A DNA stretch of 64,000 bases, from the NCBI GenBank assembly GCA_963556255.1, contig OY744604.1, positions 71,846,390-71,910,389 of the forward strand. Reading direction: 5' to 3'. A program made the translations under genes and the position numbers. Shown in pieces: positions 21,697 to 33,297 of the stretch; positions within the stretch are counted from its first letter, which is position 1; every line of letters starts with the position of its first letter. The notes beneath the pieces were generated by a model. That model did no database searches. It saw nothing but the letters and a program-made list of their open reading frames with translations, and was not told the origin of the DNA. This stretch comes from Allolobophora icterica (taxonomy: Eukaryota > Annelida > Clitellata > Crassiclitellata > Lumbricidae).

Positions 21697-22099
21697 TTGC
21701 CTTGTGACGCGGAGTGTTTGGGTTCGAGCTTCCTTTAGACGTTACTTGTAAAAACGGTCTCTGAAGCAATGGGACAGTTTTGTAAGCCTTTCACAAACAA
21801 CTGCTTAACCATCGGTTGATCCTTTGTCTTAAATTAATAATGGCGTAATCAATTAACTTCAAAGCACATCAAAATTATGCAACTATGTGTGCGAACATTT
21901 GACTATGTATGGCACTCTCTGTCTCATGTGGGTGTTGATATCATTATCATTCCAGTCTATTCTCACGAAAGTTTGCTTGAGTTCTGTTGTGAGCTTCAGA
22001 TCCTAAAACCCATTACTAAGTGTTGGAAGATTATTGACCATAATTTATATACTACGCATGAGGTAAATTAGGTTGTAGAACCTAACTTGACGTTGCATT

Positions 22100-22370
22100 A
22101 TGTTACCTAACCTTAACTTGTTTAACTTGCCTTACAATACCTGACTTACAGTACCGTACCTTTGTTTACCATACCATACCATACCATACTGACCTTATAT
22201 TACCTTATCTTACATGAAATTACCTTGCGTAACCACAAATTTATTATCATATCCATTTTGCCATGTTTTATCTTGCCCTGCCGCATAGGCCTATATCTCA
22301 TTACACCTTGCCTCATCTTACCTTGCCTTACCATACCTTACCTTTCATTATCTAATGTTGCTTTTACTTA
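22100..22370. repeat. Degenerate CCATA/CCTTAC pentamer-hexamer repeat
   Basis: Sequence of the type 'taccataccatacc' and 'ccttaccataccttacc' with heavy divergence. The 118-residue frame 22162-22518 is made by it. Confidence 0.8.
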
Positions 22371-22408
22371 TCTTACCCTTCCATATTCTGCTCTTCTTAG
22401 TCTATATT

Positions 22409-22610
22409 CAGGGACGCCATTTGGGGGTGGGGGCATTGGGCCCCTTTATTTTTTTAAAGGAAAAAGGATGGAACAAGAAAAGGAGGAAGCAGAAAGGGGT
22501 AAAAAGAAAACAAATTAATAAAAATTATAATAAAATGCAGGCAAAGAAGACTCAAAAAGACGTCCCTACCCCCTAAAAAAGCTGAAATGACGTCCCTGTC
22601 TAATAAAGTG
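22409..22610. mobile_element. Small TIR element (CAGGGACG ends)
   Basis: CAGGGACG at 22409 pairs with CGTCCCTG at 22591-22598. TCTATATT occurs before it (22401-22408) and again at 22611-22618, which would be a perfect 8-bp duplication if the right border is 22610 rather than 22598. The right border is therefore uncertain. Confidence 0.5.
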
Positions 22611-22619
22611 TCTATATTA

Positions 22620-23500
22620 GTGCATGTTTAGAATTCTGTGGTGATCTAGCATTCATGGAATGTTTTCTACGTTATGTACCGCCAATTAAAATTGAGTGGT
22701 TTGTTTTTACATAGATTCTTCGGGCGAAAAAGTGACGTAAGATGAATGACCAGGAACTACTTGGATGCAGGCAATGGTTGATCATCTTTCCATCGTCATA
22801 TGTCAACAGTTGCCTCGTTGAATTGCACTTAAAAATCTATAAGGGTCTGCTTCAGCGTACAATGACAGGCTATCCGGTCAAGAGTTAGTCACAGCTGCAG
22901 AAGAGGGATCGTGTAAGAAAGGAAGAACCAGGCAAAAAGCACACAAAGAAACAGACAGACGGACAAAAGGACGGACAGACAAAGGGACAAGCAGGTGTAC
23001 GTTAGGGAAAAGCAAGAAATAGGGCCTAACATACAAGATGACATTAGTTGTCAGAGCATAAGCTCAACTGTAGCCAAAGTGCTGTCTCTATATCGAAGAA
23101 AATCTTATAGCATAGTTGAAGTACAACTTAGACAACAAAAGGGAAGCGAATAGGTTTATTGAGGAAAAAATAGAGACAGATAGAGGACCTACTAAACAAG
23201 AACATCAGGCCTAAGTAAGGCTGTAGAACAAGTAGGTAATCCGGAATACAGAACAGCATATAAAATTCTATGCTTGGAGAGTAAAAATATGTTCCATGGT
23301 TTCTAGCCAACTAGCTCCACTAGTGAACTTAGCAAGACGTATACAACAAATTCATCGAAGGTACACTGTTGTTGCAATGGGCTGAGCAGAACATCTCACA
23401 TGCACCGAGATTATGAATAGCACACCAATCCGTGTCTAACTAAACTTAAGGAATCGCTTTTCTTATTGAGTCCATGGACAAAGATCAGTATTTGACTGTC
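22620..23500. other. No gene seen
   Basis: It includes a GACAGACGGACA-rich stretch (22950-22990). No exon, element end or RNA gene was recognised. Confidence 0.35.
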
Positions 23501-23510
23501 GCATCATGTA

Positions 23511-24327
23511 CAGGGTGCGGCAAAATAAAGTAATCCCCTGCAGTGTGTTGCAAATTCTGTAGCAACCGCTTAGAATTTTTATATAAAACTTGGTAATGAT
23601 ATTGTCTGTTCACATCTACATATAACTTCCAAATGTTATTTAACAATCTTGAAATATGACAAAGTTATGTTATTTCAAACACGACACCCCCCACGATTTT
23701 ACATGGTTAAAAATAGTCACTTTGTAAAGAAACAAGAAAAATAAATGGTACAACTTGAAATATTTTTACAACAAAGCTTTACGAATTGCACTTTCAATTT
23801 TACATTAAGTGTTCAAAGTGTCCACCATTGGCCTGCACGCATGCCTTCAGCCGTTTGGTAAAGTTCTTGATGGCCTTGTTGATCGGCGCCTGTGGCATAT
23901 CGTCCCATATTGACTGCAAAGCGGCTTTCAACTCGGCGATTGTCTTTGGCTTCGGCTGGGGTTTGTGATACCTTTCCAGCATGGCTCCCCACACGTGATA
24001 GTCAAGGGGGTTGAGATCTGGGGAATTTGGTGGCCACTGGTCCTTCTCAATGATCTCAGGACAGTTTGCGTGCAGCCACTCCTGCGTGACACGTGCTACA
24101 GTACAACCAATAACGCAACCGTAAAATTTGCACGTTATAAAGCGTGGGCTTGTCTCTGTTCAAATAGCATAACTTCGTCAATTGTTGTGATAATATAATG
24201 TAATTTGGCAATTGTATGTAGATATGAATGACCAATGGCCGTGTAAATTTTGTTATAAAAATCCAACTTCGTTCTTGAGATATCAACCAAACACTGCAGA
24301 GGATTACTTTATTTTGCCGCACCCTGC
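23511..24327 (-). mobile_element. Tc1/mariner element, internally deleted
   Basis: Inverted ends CAGGGTGCGGCAAAATAAAG run at least 26 bp into both sides, next to TA at 23509-23510 and near TA at 24329-24330. The minus strand encodes the transposase C-terminus: VTQEWLHANCPEI, then PPNSPDLNPLDYHVWG (the third catalytic acidic residue is Asp, as in mariner/maT rather than Tc1), and ending GGHFEHLM stop near 23800. The N-terminal DNA-binding and first catalytic parts are gone. The right end shows CTGCATA instead of CTGTA, so the target duplication has decayed by a base. Confidence 0.85.
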
Positions 24328-24329
24328 AT

Positions 24330-26370
24330 AGGACTCTATTAGCCTATTCTAAGTATACATAACTTTAGACGTTGAAATGTTAATTTGCAAGACAGTGTTA
24401 TGTAGAACAGTATGCGAGAAACAAGTAGATTAAGCATAAATAGACTCGGTAACTCTTTTATTTCTTATTATAGGGCCTAATCATTGGGCCTAGGCCCTAC
24501 TCGAACGGTCCCTGATTAGGCCTGCGGCATTCAATTGAACAAATAGGCTAAGCCTGATTGACAAACAAAACCACCCTCTCATTTTTTTTATGTAACTTCA
24601 GTACAAGAATATGTAGCCTTAGTTTTATAAAAAAAATACGTAAACTACAGACATTGAAGTAAACATTATTATTCTTACATGCTCTGATTTAGGATTTATT
24701 CTGAGATGGATCTGTATAAAGCGCAACGTTTTTTTTTAGCAAATTAGGCCTATATATTATACAGATATATAAGTAATAATTAAACTTATCTTATAACTCT
24801 GTAACAAGCTGCTCACATGTCATGTTGGAAAGAACAATAAACGAAATTGATTGATTGATTGATCTCTCAGTGTGCGTAGGCTATGTGTAGGCCTATGTTG
24901 GTGCTGACAAAGAGAAAATGAGTGGGTTCAACCCCCCCCCCGCCCCACCACCAACTACTCACTGATGACTTCAGCATAATTGCGCATATTCTTACGGCTC
25001 CTTATAACCTGCGCTTTCCTTTTTATATACGCAGTAAACTGATAACCGTCAGAGGTCCGTTATATAATAGACATTGTCTACCTAGCACACATCTACCCAC
25101 CAACAGTAGTTCAAATCAATCCTTATTCCTCAGTCTTATCACTATTCGAAAAGGCCAACCGATTGTTTTTCTTTGTCGTAGCAGTGGTGTAGCAGAGGGG
25201 GTCCATGGATCCGGGCTCCTGAGGTCAAAACCATCACTCAGTTTTTATTATTATTATAATCATTTATTATTCTTTTCACATAATTTATGATTACAAAAGG
25301 AATACCGGCAAAATTAATAGTTCGGGTTCTCAAACTTATATAGCAATAATTATGTCGAAGCGCCTCTTTCACTTTCGTTTTCTTAACCATAACCATGATA
25401 ATGGGAAAATCAGTCTTTGGACTTTTGTTGCGTATTTATATGCCATCATTGTCAGTGTCTTATAAATAGACCAGTAATTTAGGCCTATTCTAGGCGAAAT
25501 CCGGCGGCGTCAGGACTCGGCTTATAATTCTTTGTAATAATTTTCGGTCATGGAATCGATGCACAGAATCCTAGTTACGGATATTCTTTGTCGACGACTC
25601 AGTCTTCATGTATTGAGAAGCTGGTCGCTTATATACATGTATACGTGGCTAAACGGTGAGTTGGTTTGAAATGTATCAGGTAAAACCCTGCCATACGTAA
25701 GTTCACAATTCACAGCCTACCGTTTCAACAATTTGTCCCACATATGGCCTGATAACACGTATATAACACGTATGACACGTATAACATGTGTGGGCTATAT
25801 ATAGGCCTACCTTATGTAGAATTGTAGCCTATCTAGTACACATCTACCCACCAACAACAGTAGTTCAAATCAGTCCTTATTCCTCAATTTTATCGCTATT
25901 CAACAAGTCCAACCGACTCCCTGTCGTACCTGAAACCAGAGTGGGAATTGTTCAACCCCCTAGTCTTTCTTAGGACCCCACAGTTAAGTCTTCATTGCAC
26001 ACCCCAGGGGTCGTTTCCAACCCTTCAGTTGTGCTAGTGTCATTTAGCATTATTTGACTCTGAGTATCTGACAAAGAGAAGAAATTTCCAAGGTGTAGCC
26101 TACAATGTATACTATGCATGCATTTTGGAATTTTCTCAACAAGGAATTGATTTGATTCGAGTCTGACTAGTCTGACTTGCAAAACTGCTAGCGTTGAAGT
26201 CAGCTGCTTTCAAATTTCGTTGGCATCAGTTTGCAAAATACGAATAAAATGTTCAACTCCCATTTTTCCTACAAATCCCACACTGCCTCAAACTAAAACT
26301 GTGATGAGTGAAAGAGCTTTTCGGCTGCTGAACCTAAATTTGAAATTCTCTCTCTGCATCTCTTCTTCGG
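24330..26370. repeat. Repeat-rich spacer with a ~90-bp direct repeat
   Basis: A LINE tail (aataaacgaaattgattgattg, 24832-24862) ends a 24.80-kb fragment. A segment at 25077-25165 ('acacatctacccaccaaca...ttattcctca') recurs at 25830-25920 in the same orientation with roughly 85 percent identity by eye. No gene was seen. Confidence 0.5.
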
Positions 26371-26377
26371 TCGCCAG

Positions 26378-26710
26378 CACAGGCGTAACCTTGTAGTGTG
26401 ACGGTGAATTCCAGTCACCAAAACTGTTAAAACTGGTGCTTACGGGCACCACCACTTTTTGACCCTGTGCTGAAATTTTATTTTGTGAAATGACACATTG
26501 TCGTCAACATGTTAACAGTTGTAAAATAGTATGTGACGTGTACTTTGTTATCTGCGATTGACCTCAAGATAGTAGACAAAACATGCTAAATGAAAATATC
26601 GCGGAAAGGGTAGAAGGTGTAGGAAGGATGGACGAAGAGAGGAAAGGAAAGGAGGGGAGAAAGGAGCGGATTGGTCACCACCACTTTGTGGAGCAAGGTT
26701 TACGCCCTTG
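26378..26710. mobile_element. Old hAT MITE (CATAGGCGTAAC family)
   Basis: It starts CACAGGCGTAACCTTGT and ends 'agcaaggtttacgcccttg'. Internal phrases 'caccaccacttt' on both arms match the members at 50888-53738 and 58797-59114. The flanks GTCGCCAG and ATCGTTAG agree at 5 of 8 positions, consistent with age. Confidence 0.55.
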
Positions 26711-27142
26711 ATCGTTAGTGTCATTTTGTTCTGAACTTGCAACTTATCTTTTTCATTATTATTGCTAATTCCCCATAGGCTGCCTCTCTGTCTTACGAAC
26801 TGATCTTCTGTCTGTTAACTTGATCATGGCTTGGGTTTTGTGCGCCATCGTCCGATACTTTATGTATTAGGCATCGGCGATGCAGAAGTTATCAATTAAA
26901 AATGATAAGTGTTACTATCTTTATTCTCATTTTTCAGTTGTCATTCACTGTTGTTGTAGAAAATAGTAGGCCTAATTAGACTGAATTTCAATGCCTAGAC
27001 CTATTTTGTATTTAGATGATATTCGTTGTCCCAAAGCTTGCAATTATAATAGCTCTCGGCAGAGGCGAGGGAAAATGTAGGGCTTCTATGCAATTGCTAT
27101 TTGAAGAGCTCTCATATAATGATGGTATTCTTTTCCATTTAG

Positions 27143-27475
27143 GCGTTGTAGTGCGAGCGGTAAGTGGTTTCGCGGAAGAACGGATTGCCAGAGAGGGAGA
27201 CTGCGTGTCCTTTATCTGTAGTAACTTGTCCTCTGCTGGGAATAGCGTCGTCTGGTTGTTTACCCCTGGAGAAGCATACGAACGCATTCAGCACATCTAC
27301 ACTGATGGCCGGATGCTCTCAAGATGGACTTCGAAGTGTAATGTTACGACAAATGCAACTGCCTCCACTTTAGTTCTGGATTCGGTTCAACCGAATAGCG
27401 CTGGCTATTACGAGTGCAGTGAAGAACATTTCGATGGATATGATGTTCGATTAAGAGTGAAGCTCATGGTTTCAG
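27143..27475 (+). CDS. Ig V-type domain exon, receptor B
   Basis: The acceptor ttttccatttag precedes 27143 and the donor gtgggt follows 27475; both borders are phase 1. Landmarks are the B-strand cysteine (SFICSN), core tryptophan (SVVWLF), the shared TPGEAYERIQHIYTDGRM block and the F-strand NSAGYYECSEE. The extra cysteine before the NAT glycosylation site (SRWTSKC) is conserved with exon A. The two exons are clear paralogues, closest from the tryptophan through the F strand and more diverged at the N-terminal A and B strands. Confidence 0.8.
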
Positions 27476-28473
27476 GTGGGTATTTATACAGCCATGTAAG
27501 ACTGCACCAACGCGAACTACCACTACTACCACTATTAAAATTTAGATACAAGGGATAATACAATTCAGCCATATGAAAAGGAGGCTAGTCTAAGTATACT
27601 ATAGGCATATAGACTGTTAAAACCAAATCTGGCGCAAACAGGTTTTATCCTCTTATGGACATGTCAATGTTCAGGATTAATTATTTGCTAGGCCTATACA
27701 TACACTGTCTATCCACAAATAAATTGCTCGAGAAGAAGAGACTATCTTTGAATGAATCTCTGATTCCTGCTTGATACCTATCATAAGGTTAAGTGAAATT
27801 TAAAACTAAGTCGCCATAAACTAAACTATTTGATGAATATATAGCATTACTAAAGGAATACCTAGTTGCAGATATGCACTTAAGTGGAATGCCAGGACTA
27901 AGCCGACTAAACGTCTGTATATTAGGCCTATTTATTGTATAGGGACCGGAAAGGCCATCGTGCTTACCCAAAACCTACTGCTGCACACTAGCCTAATTTA
28001 ACTGTAATAGTCAGTGCTTTTTTTCTGGAGAAAAGGTTCCGGAACGGAATAATTATAGACGGTCTAAAATCCAGAGAAAAACGGGATTGGGGTTGGGAGG
28101 GGTCTCAATAAACACTCGAGACTTTTCAAAACAGTTCAAAACACGGAAATTAACTTAAAGTAACTAAATTATTGTTTTTATTTTTAAAATAAATAAATTA
28201 TTTTTAGTACCTGAAAAAAGGTGCCGGAACGCGGTTCCGGCGCGTTTCGGCTGAAAAAAGCACTGGTAATAGTAGCAGCAAATTTTATAAGCTAAACGAG
28301 CCGTAACCGATTTGTTTACATGGTCATATAATATAGGCTAATTTGCCCCTCAGTTTTGGGAACACTCTATGTGTTAAGGTTTCTATGTATAAAGGCCTAT
28401 AATATATATATATATATATAGTATATATATATAAAGTATATATATATATGCACACAATATATATATATATATA

Positions 28474-28555
<82 letters not shown>

Positions 28556-31309
28556 ATATTTAAAATAGAAGCAAGCGAACACAGGGAAGTATCTGCAGCT
28601 CGAATAGGCCTACGACATAAATTTCGGATGGGAAAGTAGGCCTACAGTCGCATTTATGTTAAGCTCTACGAATTTCCTGTCCCATTACAGGCAAATTTTG
28701 GGATTTTTTGGAGTCCCTATATTCTTATCGCAGTTTCAATCAAACATTTATAGAAAGCTGACAAAATGACAGAGTGAATAGTTAAACATGGACTTTAGAT
28801 TAGTAACCAACATACATGTATGTCTAACAGTTGCAGATTATTTTCCTGTGTGTTATATCATCGACTATTATAGGTTTCCAAACTGCTTATCACCTATATT
28901 TAGTGTCTCCGGACATCTGTAGTGTTGTAAGCCAATGTAAGGGATATAAAGTGCTTTTTTCAGCCGGAACGCGCCGGAACCCGAAACCTTTTTTCAGGTA
29001 CTAAAAATAATTTATTTATTTTAATAATGAAAACAATAATTTAGTTACTTTAATTTACTTTAATTTAATTTGAATGTTTTGAACTGTTTTCAGTATTTAT
29101 TGAGACTCCTCCCAACCCCCAATCCCGTTTTCCTCGGGATTTTAGCCCGCCCATAATATTGATCCGTTCTGAAACCTTTTTCCCAGAAAACAGCACTGGA
29201 TATAAGTAAACTTCAAATGTAATGTAACGTGTTGTGTTGTATGACGTTTTACTGCATTGCATTAGCCTACTTTGAATCGCATTTTATTGGATTGCATTGT
29301 ATTGTAGGCCTAATGCATTACTTTGAATCGTGTTGCAATGTATTGTATTGTTTTGCCTACATCAGAATCGAGCCTGATCCAGTGATAACTTTAACGATTT
29401 CGTCTGCATGCCTCTCAACTAGGCCTACCTATTAGGCCTACTATTGTCTATTTTTGGCGTGGATTTATTGTGAGTACACGGATACCTACGAAGTGTTTAC
29501 AGCTCACAAATTACTCTTTGTCGTATGCTCGTGATGCTGTACAGTCACCTGTGCCTCATGAACACACCATTTATGAATAATGCAAAGTAAACTGCGCTGG
29601 CCCTCAAAAATAGATCTATTGCCTCATGTTCGATCATAGTTTAGTTAGCTATATTGTCAGGTCGGGGCGTCTCTGACGAGTGGCGCTATATAAATTTCCG
29701 TTAACAATTACAATATTATTCTTCCGTGAAATAGCTAGGTCCAAGATTCCAAGCCTTTGAAGCACAGAAGAGTTCAAATTACCTGAGTGATCGCTCAACA
29801 AACTTTGGACATTAAATCCATAAATAATTTAATCACAAGACCTGGAGTAAACAAAGATAATTTCCAATAGGTCTATCTGCAACACACCTGAACGTTGCAG
29901 ATTTTAACAATGTAATGGGTGTTTTTGTGAATTTTAGACGTTGAAGGAAGCACCCAGAATGTCGATGAAATCATTGATGATTTTAACGTCATCATCATTT
30001 CTGGAGCAACCGTGGCAGCTGTCATAGTTTTTTGCACACTACTAGTATTTCTTATGGCTCGTATGGCTGTGTTAAGTAAGTTGTTGAAAGTTAGCTCTAT
30101 TCGATTTTAGTCTCCTTCCAGCATAAAGCAGGCCTTAAGCTGAATGCCTGTGTGGTATAGTCGTGCATGGCGGCAGTGGTGAACTATATGGTAGTGAAGA
30201 GACGTGCATGAGGAATGCGGATTCAGATGGGGAAGTCCCCTCCTTCGTTCTTTTCAAATCGCAGCATGGCTATACGACGGATTGGATCAAGCACAACCAA
30301 TATGTCTCTGTCCTAAGAACTTCGCGGCTTGACGTCTAGCCCAGAATAACTTGCAGACCACTGTCCTTCAATACACTGCAATTCGCCTTAGCTTGAAATC
30401 AGAGATCCGACCCTGATATCTGTCGTAAAAGTTAACTTTAACCATTACCTCAGTATGTACACAGAATCAAATACACGAAACTTGTAGTTTGCGAATAAAA
30501 CTTTCTTATTATACGTTTGAGAAAGGCATATTAGGTCTATTTCATTGCATCGTATACCTACTTAAGCGCCGGCATGAAACATTACTCAGCATAGGCCTAC
30601 AGCATGCAATTTCAACTTACTTTGAACAGGCAAATCTTTTGACAGAAGAACTGTTGAAGGTGAGGTGACGAATTGCGAAAAGATATCATCCATTTCGAAA
30701 TTTAAGGATGGGTCTATTGGATCAACTCTGCTTATAAGTCAGTCTGCCAAGGAACATCTTCGCTTACCTTCTGATCAAAATGTCCTTCTTGAAGTCAGAC
30801 AATAATCTTATAGCTCCTTCACCTGAAGGTGCATGAAATCTTATCAATGATCTCACAGCGGTAAGTCGAAGCGGTTGTATCTCAATTATCTTCAATACAA
30901 AATGATATATGTGACCTCGGCCGAGAGAAGGGACCACTTGTCGCTTTCTAGATTAGCCGGAAAACGCGTTTTTACGTTAAACGATTATATTGATTTTTGC
31001 GTCTAATTAGTCAATCTGTAGCTCGGACTCACTGTACAACAACGAATCTTATGCTACTTGATGCGTTAAGACTAAATTCAGGCATTAATGCATTGGGTAT
31101 TGACACATTAAATTTTTTTATGCGATTTCCCGCCAAATGATATTTTATATTTTTGTGAAAAAGTGCATAAATTATGGGCCAAACCCTCTGAAATTTTTTC
31201 CTCATTTTACCTAAGGTGTAAGCATGTGGAAACTGCTAATAAGTCCATTTGCGACAAGTGGTCCCTTCTCTCGGCCGAGGTCACATATTATAAGACCTGC
31301 AGTATGTCA

Positions 31310-31355
<46 letters not shown>

Positions 31356-32605
31356 AGCATAGGCTTAGACTAGGGTGGGGGCAGCCGGACACGTGCCCTC
31401 CAATAATTGAGATGGACTGTACACCCAATGCAACAAGTGTAGAATGAATAACCAAATCCCCCCACTATTTTGGACAAGTTTACGTCAGTGTATGCAAGGA
31501 AGTATGCATGCACGTTGTATGTCTATGGATTATAAGTATGTATTTATGTGTGGTTATATGCATCATATAGGCCTAATATTATATATCTTATATATTAATT
31601 ATAGTGTTTGTGCATTGATTGTAGGTATTCCAGGTCATACAAACCAGATACCTACAGAACGATATCCGTGCAACAGTACCGATTCTTCTTTCTGTGTAGC
31701 ACAGCCATGCACTTCCTGTGACCAACAGAATGACTTTCAGTGACCGCTTTACTGCGCTTTATTCATATAGGGCCTACCAGGCCCCATGTAGCAATTGCCC
31801 TAAACGTATCGTACTTACAAAGAGTCTGCTCAGCAGAAGCGAACCCGAAATAGTTGAATTACAGACCCAATACTCTGCCGAATAGACCAAGTAGGGTCTC
31901 CCAAGCCCCACACTATAGGGTAACATAGGCCTAAGCATTATACAGTATCACATATTATGTACACTGACAAAAAATCACTGCTCTAAGCCGCTTTGGTTTG
32001 ACAATTAGTCATGATATTTCAATAAAGACAGGTAGCCATGGCGTCAAAGGCTCACACAAGTTTTGGCTATATATAACACCAAGGCAGACACATGCTCACA
32101 CAAACTTTTGGCCGGGCTTTGTAGGACTAGGCCTACTCCACTTGATGCTTGCTAAAGTAGCTATATTTTAACTTATTGAGCCATAGACGCTTTTCATTTA
32201 ACCTGTAATAAACTTTCCAGAGGTTGTGAAAAAATTACAAATATTACAAAAGTGAAAAAATATTATTGTAGATTATATCGGATACAATGTATGATTTTAT
32301 ACACCTTAGGTCTGTAGCCTACTTGGTTGAGGTTGGCTCACACAACTTTACAACACTTTCCGGGCTACTGAATTTAATATCATAACTATACATTAAGCTC
32401 TTTAAACACAATACTGGAGAACAGAGTCTTGCCTTCATAGAAGCGGATTTAACAATCTGCCGTCCACAGGTCAAGTTATTTTCCGCCCCTAACATTTATG
32501 TTCTATAGTTTTAACTTGATTCTTGTTTCAGAAATCACCAGACAATTCAGAAGAAACGACGAAACTGCAAACATTTTAAAGATTAGCCCTACACATTGTT
32601 ATTAA
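27143..32605 (+). CDS. Receptor gene B: Ig domain, TM, short tail (gene model)
   Basis: The Ig exon 27143-27475 and membrane exon 29938-30075 join in phase 1, as in receptor A 21 kb upstream. Two downstream exons could finish it: 31625-31743 (with AATAAA at 32021) or 32532-32605. Both have good acceptors in phase 1 and early stops, so the tail is short and lacks the YxxI/L array. That makes B a candidate decoy or adaptor-dependent partner of A. Its introns carry two copies of one MITE in opposite orientation, another short MITE and a TIR element. No signal-peptide exon was found. Confidence 0.55.
28012..28265 (+). mobile_element. hAT MITE, TSD GTAATAGT
   Basis: CAGTGCTTTTTTTCTGG at the left and GGCTGAAAAAAGCACTG at the right, with the perfect 8-bp duplication GTAATAGT at 28004-28011 and 28266-28273. 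A second copy lies inverted at 28950-29197. Confidence 0.9.
28400..28548. repeat. (AT)n microsatellite
   Basis: Near-pure AT with two 'gcacaca' interruptions. The minus-strand frame of alternating Tyr and Ile is spurious. Confidence 0.95.
28950..29197 (-). mobile_element. hAT MITE, inverted copy, TSD GGATATAA
   Basis: Same family as 28012-28265 in reverse (agtgcttttttcagccgg ... ccagaaaacagcact). A perfect duplication GGATATAA lies at 28942-28949 and 29198-29205. It lies 0.7 kb from its sister in the same intron, so the pair could form a long RNA hairpin in the pre-mRNA. Confidence 0.85.
29206..29937. other. Intron of receptor B
   Basis: It contains 'attgcattgtattg' low-complexity (29225-29355) and a retroposon tail relic with 'ggcgctatataaat' (29655-29710). 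No exon was seen. Confidence 0.4.
29938..30075 (+). CDS. Transmembrane exon, receptor B
   Basis: The acceptor gtgaattttag precedes 29938 and the donor gtaagt follows 30075. The exon is 138 bp, phase 1 to phase 1. It encodes an acidic stalk (VEGSTQNVDEIIDDF) and a hydrophobic helix (VIIISGATVAAVIVFCTLLVFLMA) then R-MAVL. Position and phase match the membrane exon of receptor A although the sequence is unlike. Confidence 0.75.
30911..31284. mobile_element. TIR element with ~37-bp near-perfect ends
   Basis: GTGACCTCGGCCGAGAGAAG at 30911 is matched by its complement ending at 31284. The match continues inward through 'ggaccacttgtcg'. The flanks are ATAT on both sides. There is no coding capacity in the 374 bp. 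The superfamily is unassigned. Confidence 0.85.
31310..31352. repeat. (AT)n microsatellite
   Basis: A short pure AT run directly left of the MITE at 31358. Confidence 0.9.
31358..31490 (+). mobile_element. hAT MITE (AGGCGTAGAC family), TSD TATGCAAG
   Basis: It begins CATAGGCTTAGAC and ends TTTACGTCAGTG. A perfect 8-bp duplication TATGCAAG lies at 31350-31357 and 31491-31498. The body (gagatggactgtacaccc, aacaagtgtagaatgaat) is nearly identical to copies at 36.6-38.3 kb and 51.6 kb. The copy lies just 5' of the candidate exon 31625-31743. Confidence 0.9.
31625..31743 (+). CDS. Candidate terminal exon 1, receptor B
   Basis: The acceptor gcattgattgtag precedes 31625. Read in phase 1, the exon encodes about 39 residues (IPGHTNQIPTERYPC ... 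QQNDFQ) to a TGA at 31741-31743. It has five cysteines and no YxxI/L signalling motif. A poly(A) signal AATAAA lies at 32021-32026. It competes with the exon at 32532, and only transcripts can decide. Confidence 0.45.
32532..32605 (+). CDS. Candidate terminal exon 2, receptor B
   Basis: A strong acceptor (ttgattcttgtttcag) precedes 32532. In phase 1 it continues the membrane exon as KITRQFRRNDETANILK then ISPTHCY and a TAA at 32603-32605. The basic start is what one expects just inside the membrane, so on topology this exon is the better continuation. The tail is only about 24 residues. Confidence 0.45.
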
Positions 32606-33034
32606 TAGGCCTATATTATTATAATTATATTTGTTTATTGACGTCTCGCTTGCAGTTTTAAATTAAACTTAATGTTAAGGTTTTTATTTTTAACGTTTTA
32701 ATTGTCAAGTTATGTTACATTCTAATTTGAAAGTATTATTTAAGTTTAAAGACGTTCGAGGGCTATATTCTCATTAATATAATATCACTGTAATTATATT
32801 TATTTATTGTCATCTCGCTCGCAGTTTAAAATTAAATTTTTATATAATCTTTTCTCTTAATTTTTAAGTTTTAACCTCCTAGACGACTCAGAGCCTCGTT
32901 TGTTCCTAGGGCCTATAGTAGCCTTAGTAGGCTTAAATAAGTGGATCAAACATAACGAATAGGGTCTATAGGCCAAAAGACGAATTTCCAGAATCAATCT
33001 CAATGACCGTAAGACTGAAATGAATAAGACAAAT

Positions 33035-33069
33035 ATCGATGGATATGATGTTCGTTTCAGAGTGAAAGA
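33035..33069 (+). pseudogene. Relic of the Ig exon 3' end
   Basis: The phrase 'atcgatggatatgatgttcg' followed by 'agagtgaaag' matches the end of Ig exon B (27430-27463) with few changes, but the rest of the exon is absent. It marks a former third copy. Confidence 0.6.
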
Positions 33070-33297
33070 TTTGCAATCATTAAATGCTTGTTACATGGAT
33101 TTAAGTAAATAATTGATTTTGTGCTTTAAGTGTGTTTCTAATTGATTTTGTATAGACTAAGCTTGAGTTGAGGAATTCTAAATCCAAGGTTAGGCCTAGG
33201 GGCCTAGCTTATATAAAATGAAGATTGAAACATTGATTTTGAATGGTCTGCATAATCGTGACTGTGTAGCAGGGCATATTTTAACTGTAGGCCTATA

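Noticed and set aside
26822..26870. Possible signal-peptide exon for receptor B (MAWVLCAIV...)
   Set aside because: Only a dozen residues, no phase-1 donor of reasonable quality before the stop.
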